DNA of 64,000 bases from Terrilactibacillus laevilacticus (GTDB taxonomy: Bacteria > Bacillota > Bacilli > Bacillales > Sporolactobacillaceae), in contig NZ_VDCY01000013.1 of the NCBI RefSeq assembly GCF_006517395.1, positions 1 through 64,000 on the forward strand, given 5' to 3'. Within the stretch, counting starts at the first letter, position 1. Every line of letters begins with the position of its first letter. Below, piece by piece: positions 27,464-36,137 of this stretch. Below the pieces are notes generated by a model, which was not told the origin of the DNA, searched no databases, and saw only the letters and a list, made by a program, of their open reading frames with translations. Made by a program: the position numbers and the translations under genes.

Positions 27464-27502
27464 AAAGCCCAAGAGATGAGATTCATTTCTTGGGCTTTTT
27501 TG
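27464..27502 (+). terminator. Probable mntR terminator, displaced by R1
   Basis: AAAGCCCAAGA / TCTTGGGCTTTTTT hairpin. It lies 310 bases after mntR with the R1 element in between. Confidence 0.8.
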
Positions 27503-27553
27503 GTCTATTCTTATAAGCTTCTTACTACTATTAAAGAGGGAGGGGTGGTGATT

Positions 27554-28441
27554 ATGGATATTGATATTGTTTTTTCCGGTGGCGGCGTAAAAGCTTTTGC
27601 TTTTGTCGGTGCGCTGGATGTTCTTGATCAAGCTGGCTACCGCTATAAAAGTATAGCTGGAACGAGTGCGGGTTCTATTGTGGCTGCCCTTTTATCCGCT
27701 GGGTATACCATAACGGAAATCAAAGATCTCATGAAAGAATTAAATACGGAAACATTGCTGGATCGTAAAGTGCCAATCTTTCGTTTTTCATTTGTTAAGT
27801 GGCTCAGACTTTATTGGCAAATGGGACTATATAGCGGTTCGAATTTTGAAGAGTGGATAACTCAGCTTTTACTTAAGAAAGGTATTCGAACATTTGGAGA
27901 TTTAGAAAAAGGGTCACTTAGAGTCATCGTTTCTGATATCACTCAAGGTAAAATGGTGATTTTACCAGACGATCTCCATCAATATGGAGTAGATTCTAGA
28001 ATGTTTTCCGTGGCAAGAGCCGTACGTATGAGTTGTAGTCTCCCATTCCTATTTGAACCCATTTCCCTATTTAATCAAAATGCTGAGAGGTGTTTAATCA
28101 TTGATGGGGGGATGCTAAGTAATTTTCCAGTTTGGTTATTCGATCAAGGAAATGAGAAACCAGCTCGACCTTTTCTCGGTTTACAACTCAGTCAAAAACC
28201 AGATCTATTACCAGCTAGAAAAATAAAAAATGGCGTGGATCTTCTGCAAGGATTATTCCAAACGATGCAAAGAGCACATGATGCAAAATACATATCAAAA
28301 TTTGCGGCATCTAATATTATTTTTATCCCTGTTAATCATATCAAAACGGCAGATTTTGATTTAACAAATAAAGATAGAGATGAATTATTTAATTTAGGGA
28401 AAAAACAAGCGCTCAAATTTCTAAAAAAATGGACATATTAA
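27554..28441 (+). CDS. yqhO: Patatin-like phospholipase family protein YqhO
   Basis: About 295-residue lipid acyl hydrolase fold. Oxyanion-hole motif GGGVKAF near residue 9, nucleophile elbow GTSAGS near 38-43, catalytic aspartate in IDGGM near 180. ATG 27554 follows GGGAGGGG by about eight bases. Predicted esterase/phospholipase; natural substrate unknown. Single gene. Confidence 0.88.
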   Translation: MDIDIVFSGGGVKAFAFVGALDVLDQAGYRYKSIAGTSAGSIVAALLSAGYTITEIKDLMKELNTETLLDRKVPIFRFSFVKWLRLYWQMGLYSGSNFEEWITQLLLKKGIRTFGDLEKGSLRVIVSDITQGKMVILPDDLHQYGVDSRMFSVARAVRMSCSLPFLFEPISLFNQNAERCLIIDGGMLSNFPVWLFDQGNEKPARPFLGLQLSQKPDLLPARKIKNGVDLLQGLFQTMQRAHDAKYISKFAASNIIFIPVNHIKTADFDLTNKDRDELFNLGKKQALKFLKKWTY

Positions 28442-28504
28442 AAAAATCAGTCAATAATATTAAACAAGGATGCAAGGCGTATCTTAAGTGTAAAGGAGCT
28501 GTAC

Positions 28505-28536
28505 GAAAAAAACTTGCCATAGGCAAGTTTTTTTAA
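28505..28536. terminator. Bidirectional terminator yqhO / yqhP
   Basis: AAAAAAACTTGCC / GGCAAGTTTTTTT, a near-perfect stem with T-runs on both strands. Confidence 0.9.
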
Positions 28537-28943
28537 AAAAGCATCCGTTTTCTCTTTTTGTGTTTTTTTCCATTAATAACGGTTAAGTGTCCGTGGTCTT
28601 TAGCTTTGGTTAAATTTAAATTTCTTTTTAAATGGGTATCTGAAGAAATGACTCTAAAATTATGCTGCAGGCGAGACTTGCTTTGCATAAAATGGTTCTT
28701 TGAACGACGGCGCTGTTTTTTCTTTGATTGCTTTACTGCTTTTCGATAAGCCGTATATTCTGTTTTATTGGTACCTATACCCATTAGACGTTTGATAAGA
28801 ATCATACCTAGAAAAACAACTAAAACTATGATTAAGAGCTGACTCAATAATGCCATAGGATGGTAAATCAAATTCACAAGTAATCCAATTGTTGCGAGGC
28901 CAATGATGAACCAGAATATGAGGGGATACATGAGTGATTTCAC
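28533..28943 (-). CDS. yqhP: YqhP-like small membrane protein
   Basis: 136 residues: two N-terminal membrane helices (LIFWFIIGLATIGLLVNLIY; LLSQLLIIVLVVFLGMILI), then a very basic tail rich in Lys/Arg (KQSKKKQRRRSKNH) that would lie in the cytoplasm. Function unknown. GTG start with GGAGGTGA upstream; 20 bases after yqhQ, same operon. Confidence 0.75.
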   Translation of the reverse strand: MKSLMYPLIFWFIIGLATIGLLVNLIYHPMALLSQLLIIVLVVFLGMILIKRLMGIGTNKTEYTAYRKAVKQSKKKQRRRSKNHFMQSKSRLQHNFRVISSDTHLKRNLNLTKAKDHGHLTVINGKKHKKRKRMLF

Positions 28944-28963
28944 GACAACTCACCTCCAAGTTT

Positions 28964-29905
28964 TTATACAACATGGTTTTTAACCATAGAATTGGCTCCT
29001 TCTATCATTGCTTCACGTTTTAACATTTCTTCAAATGCTTGGATGGCGACTTCTATTTGATCTGTATCAGGTTCTTTAGTGGTCAGTAACTGTAACCATA
29101 AACCTGGATAACCAAGCCATTTTAAGAAATGAATACCCCTTACTCGGTTTGTCAAACGTAAGATTTCATACGCAATACCTAAATCGAGGGGAATAAGCGC
29201 TATCCGTGACAAGAGACGCAACCATAAAGGATCCGTTGGGACAAAGAAATAAAGAGCGACACTGATAAATGCAGAAAATAGGATGAAACTAGAACCACAT
29301 CGATAATGTAATCGCGAGGCGCTTTTTACATTTTCTACAGATAATGGTAAATTGTTCTCGAAGGCATTAATGACCTTATGCTCAGCTCCATGATATTGAA
29401 AGACACGCTTCATCATGGGAGTCAAAGAAACAAAGTAGATATAACCTAATAATAAGGTAATCTTGAAGAAGCCTTCTAATAAAATTTGACCAGTGTGATG
29501 AGTTACAATTGGTGAAAAAAAGCTAGCTAGAAAAGCAGGAACAAGTGTAAATACAAACTTTGCAAATAGAAAGGACAAAATCCCTAGTACAGCGATACCA
29601 AGAACAAAGCCGAACGATTTTTTCTTCTCTTCACTTCGAGGAACTTCATTTTTCTGCTCAAAAGCCTCGGAAGAAAAATTCAGATGTTTGGTTCCAAGAG
29701 AACTTGATTCTAAAATAGCTACAATACCACGCAAGACAGGAATTTTTTTTAATTTATTTAGAAAAGGGACGTTCTTTTTTTGACATTCGAAGAAGTCAAT
29801 TGTACGATCTTGCCGTCTGACAGCGGTTACAGTGGTGTATTTACCACCCATCATCACACCTTCAATAACGGCTTGACCACCATAGCCAATTTGTTTATTT
29901 GCCAT
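28964..29905 (-). CDS. yqhQ: DUF1385 family membrane protein YqhQ
   Basis: 313-residue polytopic membrane protein. The N-terminus GYGGQAVIEGVMMGG and the internal MMKRVFQYHGAEHKVINAFE are diagnostic of DUF1385. Four to five membrane helices between about 90 and 240. Histidines and glutamates in the YHGAEH segment suggest a metal site. Biological role not established. Confidence 0.88.
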   Translation of the reverse strand: MANKQIGYGGQAVIEGVMMGGKYTTVTAVRRQDRTIDFFECQKKNVPFLNKLKKIPVLRGIVAILESSSLGTKHLNFSSEAFEQKNEVPRSEEKKKSFGFVLGIAVLGILSFLFAKFVFTLVPAFLASFFSPIVTHHTGQILLEGFFKITLLLGYIYFVSLTPMMKRVFQYHGAEHKVINAFENNLPLSVENVKSASRLHYRCGSSFILFSAFISVALYFFVPTDPLWLRLLSRIALIPLDLGIAYEILRLTNRVRGIHFLKWLGYPGLWLQLLTTKEPDTDQIEVAIQAFEEMLKREAMIEGANSMVKNHVV

Positions 29906-30471
29906 AAAAACACCAACCTTTTAATGATTCATCTCTTTTATAAACAGTGAGTTATGGAATATTTTAATATATGGTTCGTCTCAATTGTGAAAATCTGAAC
30001 CATTCTTAAATTTATCTCACTATCTATTTTACTAGAAAAGCAAGCAAACCACTAGGTTGAATAACCAACTTTTTTAAATGGATTTCCGACAAATATGGCC
30101 AGAATCTGTCTTATTACATAGAATCAAGTCCTTATCTAGAATTCAAAATTATTATTCCCGTATATACTTATTAATATACGTAAAATAATAAAAAATGCGA
30201 AAAAGAAAGCGCTTTATTTCTTCCACACTCTTATTATATTATATATGTTTACAAATTTGTATCTCATTCATGTTAAAAATAAAGAAAATTTATGATTGAG
30301 GTTAATATTAGGTCATGAAGATGAGGACTTTTAAGTAAAAGATTGTTACAAGATTTAGTTACGGAAACTTAGTTTCTTCAAGATAAAAAAATCCAATGAT
30401 AAATGAAATGATCAATTTATGGATATACTATTGCTTGAGAAAATTAACCTCACAAAATGGGAGGGTTTGAC
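29906..30471. other. Divergent intergenic region, yqhQ / yqhR
   Basis: 566 AT-rich bases with no gene I can support. AGAAAGCGCTTTAT at 30204-30217 resembles a CcpA catabolite-responsive element, but it is far from both start codons. No terminator or repeat copy recognised. Confidence 0.4.
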
Positions 30472-30963
30472 ATGCCAGAAACCTCAGGAAAAGAAGACAA
30501 ACAGGGTAAATCATTGGGCCGCATTGCTATTATAGGTTTTTTTGCTGGGCTCATTTGGGGTTTAGTTGGTTTCGTTGAGAAGTATCTTAACTTTTCAAAA
30601 GTAGGACCTTCATTGATTCTTAAACCATGGGCCCTTGGCGATTGGAAGAATCATTTATTAGGTGAATTTATCGGTATATTGCTTATTTGCCTTCTATCGA
30701 TATTTTTGGCCCTTTTATATAAGGTCACTTTGGCTAAAATTAAATCGATCTGGATGAGTGTGCTTTTTGGATTTTTTCTTTGGGTCCTCGTTTTCTATGT
30801 ATTCCAGCCATGGATACCGGGTTTAGAAACCGTACGGGAACTTGGAAAAAATACGATAACAACGACATTATGCTTATACATTTTGTATGGTTTGTTTCTA
30901 GGTTATTCCGTTTCTTTTGAAGTTGATTCAAGTAAAGATTCAAAAGCCTATTCAAATAAATGA
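30472..30963 (+). CDS. yqhR: YqhR family membrane protein
   Basis: About 163 residues with four predicted membrane helices (IAIIGFFAGLIWGLVGFVEKY; EFIGILLICLLSIFLALLY; SVLFGFFLWVLVFYVF; TTTLCLYILYGLFLGYSV). Matches the conserved yqhR position upstream of aroQ. ATG 30472 chosen because GGGAGGG lies six bases before it. In the family, expression is sporulation-associated; role unknown. Confidence 0.8.
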   Translation: MPETSGKEDKQGKSLGRIAIIGFFAGLIWGLVGFVEKYLNFSKVGPSLILKPWALGDWKNHLLGEFIGILLICLLSIFLALLYKVTLAKIKSIWMSVLFGFFLWVLVFYVFQPWIPGLETVRELGKNTITTTLCLYILYGLFLGYSVSFEVDSSKDSKAYSNK

Positions 30964-31023
30964 TGCTATGCTAAAATACAAATGGAGTGTCTTAAACTAC
31001 ATACGTTCAAAAGGAGTTTAATT

Positions 31024-31476
31024 ATGCATCATTTTCTAGTCATTAATGGACCCAATTTGAATGCATTAGGGCAGCGTGAACCTACGATTTATGGCAATAA
31101 AACATTAGACTCTTTGGTAAACGAGGTAAAGACTTTTGGGAAAGAACGAGGTTGTCATGTAACATGTGTGCAATCCAATTATGAAGGAAAAATTATAGAC
31201 TGGATACACGATGCACCTAAGCAGTATCAAGGCATTGTCATAAATCCAGCCGCTTTCACACATTACAGTATCGCTATTCGCGATGCTCTTTCCAGTATTG
31301 ACTTACCTGTTGTTGAGGTGCATCTATCAAACGTCCATCAAAGAGAAGCTTTTCGTCATAAATCTGTGACAGCTCCTGTCGTTATCGGTCAAATTGTTGG
31401 TTTGGGCTTTAAGGGTTACATTTATGCGCTTGATTACCTACTAAAAACGGTTCAAAAAGAGGATAAAAACATTTAG
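31024..31476 (+). CDS. aroQ: Type II 3-dehydroquinate dehydratase
   Basis: 150-residue dodecameric dehydroquinase of the shikimate pathway. Signatures: INGPNLNALGQREPTIYG (catalytic tyrosine and flexible-loop arginine), QSNYEGKIIDWIH, NPAAFTHYSIAIRDAL (catalytic histidine region) and VEVHLSN. ATG 31024 follows AAAGGAG. The peptidase gene papA, usually between aroQ and efp in Bacillus, is absent. Confidence 0.95.
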   Translation: MHHFLVINGPNLNALGQREPTIYGNKTLDSLVNEVKTFGKERGCHVTCVQSNYEGKIIDWIHDAPKQYQGIVINPAAFTHYSIAIRDALSSIDLPVVEVHLSNVHQREAFRHKSVTAPVVIGQIVGLGFKGYIYALDYLLKTVQKEDKNI

Positions 31477-31600
31477 AGCACCGCACTTTGACTCTAATAA
31501 AAGAAGACAATTTACTCCCCAGAACTTTTGAACAAGTAGAAAGAAAATTATAATCATTAGATGTCCATTAGACGTTACGGGCTTTTGTAGGAGGAAAAAT

Positions 31601-32158
31601 ATGATTTCAGTAAATGATTTTCGTACAGGATTAACCATTGAAGTGGATGGTGGAATTTGGTCTGTTATTGAATTCCAACACGTTAAACCCGGTAAAGGAG
31701 CAGCGTTCGTTCGCTCTAAATTAAGAAATCTTAGAACTGGTGCTATTCAAGAAAAAACGTTCCGTGGTGGGGAAAAAGTTAGCCGTGCCCACATTGATAA
31801 CCGTAAAATGCAGTACCTCTATGCAAGTGGTAATACTCATGCTTTTATGGATCTCCAAAGCTATGAACAAATTGAACTCGATGCTTCTCAAATTACAGAA
31901 CAATTAAAATTTTTAAAAGAAAATATGGAAGTCAATATTCAATCATACCAAGGTGAAACACTTGGTGTAGAACTTCCAAATACGGTCGTTCTTGAAGTAG
32001 TTGAAACTGAACCAGGAATTAAAGGAGATACTGCCTCAGGTGGTTCAAAGCCTGCTACACTAGAAACGGGCTATGTTGTTAACGTTCCTTTCTTTGTTAA
32101 TCAAGGAGATCAACTTATCATAGATACGCGTTCTGGAGACTATGTTTCAAGAGCATAA
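31601..32158 (+). CDS. efp: Elongation factor P
   Basis: 185-residue three-domain translation factor that relieves ribosome stalling at polyproline. Begins [18 protein letters not shown]; the modification loop reads [12 protein letters not shown], with the conserved lysine at about residue 32, the position that carries 5-aminopentanol in Bacillus. Preceded by GGAGGAAA. Followed by a terminator before spoIIIAA. Confidence 0.96.
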   Translation: MISVNDFRTGLTIEVDGGIWSVIEFQHVKPGKGAAFVRSKLRNLRTGAIQEKTFRGGEKVSRAHIDNRKMQYLYASGNTHAFMDLQSYEQIELDASQITEQLKFLKENMEVNIQSYQGETLGVELPNTVVLEVVETEPGIKGDTASGGSKPATLETGYVVNVPFFVNQGDQLIIDTRSGDYVSRA

Positions 32159-32325
32159 CTAGCAGGTTATTCATCCGTTAAGCTAATAACCTTGACCATG
32201 ATTTGATCTCATTCGAGTAAAGAAAATCAAAAATGACTTTCTTGATCAAAATTAAATCATAAGCAAGACAAAACAGTTTCTTTTGAGTTCGAAATTGTAA
32301 AAATACGTGACTGTTACAATACAGA

Positions 32326-32361
32326 AAAAGATGATCTTCATTTGAGGATCGTCTTTTTTTA
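32326..32361 (+). terminator. Terminator of efp
   Basis: AAAGATGATC / GATCGTCTTTTTTT hairpin. The remaining gap between efp and spoIIIAA (to 32466) shows no other clear signal; a sigma-E promoter is expected there but I cannot place it. Confidence 0.85.
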
Positions 32362-32466
32362 TGCATAGAGAAAGGGGAGGCTTGCATATATTTGATTGAG
32401 ATGACTAGGCGAACAAATCCTAATGCCTTACTCATTCCGATTTTAGGAAATTAAAGGATGGGTGTT

Positions 32467-33420
32467 ATGAAAGAAGTTCTTAGAATACTACCACAATCAA
32501 TTCAGCAAATTTTTTTGAAACTGCCAGAAAAAGAGATACAGCATATTGAAGAAATACGCTGTCGAATTGGACAACCATTAGAACTTGTCACATCAGATAA
32601 CTACTTTCTTAGAGGGTCACGCCAATTTCCCGTTTTTAATGAGAAGGAAGCAGAGGACATGCTTCAAAAACTAAGTAACTATTCCCTATATACACTTGAA
32701 GAAGAATTAAAAAGAGGTTACATCACGATTCAAGGGGGACATCGAGTCGGATTATCAGGAAGAGTCATAACAGAACAGGGACATGTGAGACGTATTCGAG
32801 ATGTAAGTTCTTTTAATATTAGAATTGCTCGGGAAATAATTGGTGTTGCTACACCGCTCATCCCATATCTAAATAACAAAGAAAAAAGATGGAAAAGCAC
32901 ATTAATCATTGGGTCACCACGAACAGGTAAGACCACATTATTAAGAGACCTGGCACGGATCATAAGTGAAGGTTGTCAAGAAAGTAGTATCCCTCCGAGA
33001 AAAGTCGGGATTATTGACGAAAGATCAGAAATTGCTGGATGTATCAGAGGGATTCCTCAAAATCAATTAGGTTCTCATGTTGATGTATTAGATGCCTGTC
33101 CAAAAGCTGAAGGTATGATGATGATGATTCGATCAATGAGCCCTCATGTCCTCATCGTTGATGAAATAGGGCGTAAGGAAGATAGTGAAGCTTTGATTGA
33201 AGCTATGAATGCGGGAGTGTCTGTGATAGCCACTATCCATGCCAATGGTTATGAACAGGTTTCTAGGCGCCCAATGATGAAAACACTATTACGTGAAAAA
33301 GTATTTGACCGTTTTATTGAAGTAACCAGTTTCCCGAAAAAGAAACAGACACGCATGGGTCGTATCACGGATATTCGTGACGAAAACGGCTTATCACTAC
33401 TTCATGTCAAGGAGTTTTAA
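32467..33420 (+). CDS. spoIIIAA: Stage III sporulation ATPase SpoIIIAA
   Basis: Secretion-type ATPase of the SpoIIIA-SpoIIQ feeding-tube complex joining mother cell and forespore. Walker A GSPRTGKTT near residue 148 and Walker B VLIVDEIGR. About 317 residues. I prefer ATG 32467 over ATG 32458, which would start within the weak GGATGGGTG ribosome-binding site. First gene of the eight-gene operon. Confidence 0.93.
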   Translation: MKEVLRILPQSIQQIFLKLPEKEIQHIEEIRCRIGQPLELVTSDNYFLRGSRQFPVFNEKEAEDMLQKLSNYSLYTLEEELKRGYITIQGGHRVGLSGRVITEQGHVRRIRDVSSFNIRIAREIIGVATPLIPYLNNKEKRWKSTLIIGSPRTGKTTLLRDLARIISEGCQESSIPPRKVGIIDERSEIAGCIRGIPQNQLGSHVDVLDACPKAEGMMMMIRSMSPHVLIVDEIGRKEDSEALIEAMNAGVSVIATIHANGYEQVSRRPMMKTLLREKVFDRFIEVTSFPKKKQTRMGRITDIRDENGLSLLHVKEF

Positions 33421-33422
33421 AG

Positions 33423-33938
33423 ATGTTAAAACCTATTGGTGCCATTCTCATCATACTAACAACGACGTGGATGGGTTTCATTGTGTCCAAGCAATATAGT
33501 GATCGTCCAAAACAATTAAGGCAATTACGCTCAGCCTTACAATCATTAGAAGCCGAGATTGTGTATGGTTTAACCCCTATACAACTAGCAGCAGAACATC
33601 TGGCGACTCAATTACCAAAGCCGTTATCCATTTTTTTCAAAACACTATCGGATGCTTTAGTTGATTCAAAAGATAATTTACAAGCCGTATGGGAAAATTC
33701 AATCCACTCATTTTGGCCAAACACCGCCCTAAAGAAAAATGAGAAGGAAATCCTATTACAATTTGGAGCCACTCTTGGAAAACAAGATAGTGAAAATCAA
33801 ACAAAACAAATTCAATTAACGCTGGCGCATCTAGAACGTGAAGAGAAAGAAGCTCGCGTGGCTCAAACAAAATATGAAAAAATGTCTAAAAGTCTTGGAT
33901 TTTTAAGTGGAATCCTCATTGTTTTGTTGCTTATTTAG
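33423..33938 (+). CDS. spoIIIAB: Stage III sporulation protein SpoIIIAB
   Basis: 171 residues: N-terminal helix (IGAILIILTTTWMGFIV), a GspF-like helical cytoplasmic domain and a C-terminal helix (LGFLSGILIVLLLI). Partner of the SpoIIIAA ATPase in the transenvelope channel. Two bases after spoIIIAA. Confidence 0.92.
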   Translation: MLKPIGAILIILTTTWMGFIVSKQYSDRPKQLRQLRSALQSLEAEIVYGLTPIQLAAEHLATQLPKPLSIFFKTLSDALVDSKDNLQAVWENSIHSFWPNTALKKNEKEILLQFGATLGKQDSENQTKQIQLTLAHLEREEKEARVAQTKYEKMSKSLGFLSGILIVLLLI

Positions 33939-33982
33939 GAGAGGTGGATGATGTCTTTCTGACTCAAATAGGAGGTGCTAAG

Positions 33983-34186
33983 ATGTCTCTGGATGTTAAT
34001 ACCATTTTCCAAATAGCAGGTATCGGAATTATAGTCGCTATGATTCAGACTGTTCTCAAACAAATGGGAAAAGATGATTGGGCACAATGGGTTACTCTCA
34101 TCGGTTTTGTCGTGATTTTGTATATGGTTGCGACGCTTATTAATGATCTTTTTGAAAAAATAAGAGACGTTTTTCTCTTTCAATAA
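33983..34186 (+). CDS. spoIIIAC: Stage III sporulation protein SpoIIIAC
   Basis: 67-residue protein with two membrane helices (VNTIFQIAGIGIIVAMIQTV; WVTLIGFVVILYMVATLIN), the normal size. ATG 33983 has AGGAGGTG upstream. The AC-AD junction, compact in other Bacillales, is here broken by an R2 repeat. Confidence 0.92.
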   Translation: MSLDVNTIFQIAGIGIIVAMIQTVLKQMGKDDWAQWVTLIGFVVILYMVATLINDLFEKIRDVFLFQ

Positions 34187-34225
34187 AAGGTACCTTTTAT
34201 CATGATCGGGCTTTATCAAGAAGCT

Positions 34226-34440
34226 ATTATCCCGCCTTAACGGCTAGAAAAGACCCCCACCTCAAGATTCTGAGTATTTAAAGAAGATAGGTGTGGGATC
34301 AACTGCCCGTAAAGGTCCGATTGGTTCAGGCTTACCATCAGTGGGGATGACGCAGACTAAAAACGCGACGTCCTGTCGCAACGCCTGCACCAGCACATCC
34401 TGTGCGTCGAAACCCCCCCACTGATGGAAGTTTCACTTTA
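34226..34440 (-). repeat. R2 structured repeat, long form, inside the spoIIIA operon
   Basis: Reverse-oriented relative to the copies at 48067 and 57216. In plus orientation: TTATCCCGCCTTAACGGCTA at the left, GGGATCAACTGCCCGTAAAG and CCGATTGGTTCAGGCTTACC in the middle, and a long hairpin closed by CCATCAGTGGGG / CCCCCACTGATGG that contains GCGACGTCCTGTCGC and GCACATCCTGTGC sub-hairpins, ending GTTTCACTTTA. It occupies nearly all of the 330 bases between spoIIIAC and spoIIIAD. Confidence 0.85.
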
Positions 34441-34516
34441 TCCCCTTCACTTCTCAAATAACCTGATGGTTTAGAGATGGGAGTTTATTCGAAGCGAGAT
34501 CCAAGAAAAGGAGGAC

Positions 34517-34912
34517 TTGACCATTGATATTCTCCAAATAGTGGGTTTAGGTTTAGTTGCGACTTTTATTGTTCTTATTTTAAAAGAGCAGAAGCCAAGT
34601 TTTGCTTTCTTATTATCCATCTTTGTTGGAGCTCTTATTTTTCTTTATTTAATAGATCAAATCAAGCTTGTCATGGACATGCTTATAGAAATTGCGTCAT
34701 CCGCACATCTAAACAACGTCTATGTGGAAACCATTTTGAAAATTATTGGAATAGCCTATATTGCGGAGTTTGGTGCTCAAATTACAAGGGATGCTGGAGA
34801 AGGCGCTTTAGCATCAAAAATTGAGCTTGCTGGAAAAGTTCTTATTCTTGTTTTAGCTATTCCGATTATGAAGGCGGTCATACAGACCATAATTGGTTTG
34901 ATTTCGCAATGA
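34517..34912 (+). CDS. spoIIIAD: Stage III sporulation protein SpoIIIAD
   Basis: About 131-residue membrane protein of the SpoIIIA complex: helices at IVGLGLVATFIVLILK, FAFLLSIFVGALIFLYLI and a C-terminal pair around VLILVLAIPIMKAVI. The TTG at 34517 gives MTIDILQIVG, which aligns with the family start, yet GGAGG is only two bases upstream; an ATT codon at 34523 would be ideally spaced. The start is therefore uncertain by two codons. Confidence 0.88.
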   Translation: MTIDILQIVGLGLVATFIVLILKEQKPSFAFLLSIFVGALIFLYLIDQIKLVMDMLIEIASSAHLNNVYVETILKIIGIAYIAEFGAQITRDAGEGALASKIELAGKVLILVLAIPIMKAVIQTIIGLISQ

Positions 34913-34928
34913 TGAAAGGGGAAAACTT

Positions 34929-36125
34929 ATGCTAGCTAAAAAGGCGAATAAAATATGGCATTTGACTGCAGTTCTATTTATAGCCTTGTTTATTGTGCTA
35001 CTTAGTTCTCCAGACGTTGCTTATGGCCAAACTTCTGAGCAAAATTGGGTTGATAAACAATTTAATAATATGGATCTCTCGAAAGTAGAGGATTATTGGC
35101 AAAAGATTACACAAGAATATGATGGTTTCTTACCAGAAAGTCAGCAGGTTGACTTTAAAAGTCTAATAACATCGGACAAACAAGGTGTTCTTCATGATTG
35201 GATGATCGGTTTAATTAAATATTTGTTTCATGAACTGTTAGTGAACGGAAAATTACTTGGTACCTTGCTTTTATTGTCAGTTTTTTCAATGATACTTCAA
35301 ACACTGCAGACCGCATTTGATCATCAATCTGTGTCAAAAGTTGCCTATGGGGTTGTTTATCTCGTGCTATTAATTTTGCTACTTAACAGTTTTAAGGTCG
35401 CGATAAATTATGCTTCAGATGCGATTGAAAATATGAGCCATTTTTTATTGGCGCTTATGCCTATGCTATTAGGGTTAACCGCTGCAACTGGAGGCGTTAC
35501 ATCAGTCGCCTTTTTTCACCCTTTAATCATATTACTCATTAATACGAATGGTTGGTTAATTGCGAAATTTGTCCTGCCTATTTTATTCTTATCGGCTCTT
35601 GTATCAATCGTAAGTACGTTAACTGAGCAGTACAAATTAACTAAACTGGCTTCGCTATTAAAAAACATCGCCATCGGAACGTTAGCTGTTTTTTTTGCTG
35701 TTTTTTTAGGTGTAATGTCCGTTCAAGGGGCAGCAACTTCAATTACTGATGGTGTTTTAATGAAATCAGCTAAATTTTTTACGGGAAATTTTATCCCTGT
35801 TATTGGACGAATGTTTACTGAGGCGACAGATACCGTTATCGGAGCTTCGATTTTACTTAAGAACACCATCGGAATAGCAGGTTTAATCCTACTCGTTTGT
35901 CTGATTGCGTTCCCAGCACTTAAAATTTTGTCACTTGTCCTTATTTATAATATCGCAGCAGCCTTAATTCAACCTCTTGGAGGAGGGCCCATTATTGAAA
36001 GTTTAACTATTATGGCTAAGAGTATGGTATATGTTCTCGCATCTCTTGTCATTGTCTCTTTAATGTTTTTTCTGGCTTTAACTATCATTATAGCCTCTGG
36101 GAATCTTTCACTCATGGTGAGATAA
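34929..36125 (+). CDS. spoIIIAE: Stage III sporulation protein SpoIIIAE
   Basis: 398-residue polytopic membrane protein with a cleavable-looking N-terminal signal (HLTAVLFIALFIVLLSSPDVAYG), an extracytoplasmic segment and about seven helices. Thought to be a permease-like part of the SpoIIIA channel. Sixteen bases after spoIIIAD. Confidence 0.93.
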   Translation: MLAKKANKIWHLTAVLFIALFIVLLSSPDVAYGQTSEQNWVDKQFNNMDLSKVEDYWQKITQEYDGFLPESQQVDFKSLITSDKQGVLHDWMIGLIKYLFHELLVNGKLLGTLLLLSVFSMILQTLQTAFDHQSVSKVAYGVVYLVLLILLLNSFKVAINYASDAIENMSHFLLALMPMLLGLTAATGGVTSVAFFHPLIILLINTNGWLIAKFVLPILFLSALVSIVSTLTEQYKLTKLASLLKNIAIGTLAVFFAVFLGVMSVQGAATSITDGVLMKSAKFFTGNFIPVIGRMFTEATDTVIGASILLKNTIGIAGLILLVCLIAFPALKILSLVLIYNIAAALIQPLGGGPIIESLTIMAKSMVYVLASLVIVSLMFFLALTIIIASGNLSLMVR

Positions 36126-36137
36126 GGAGGGAGAAGC

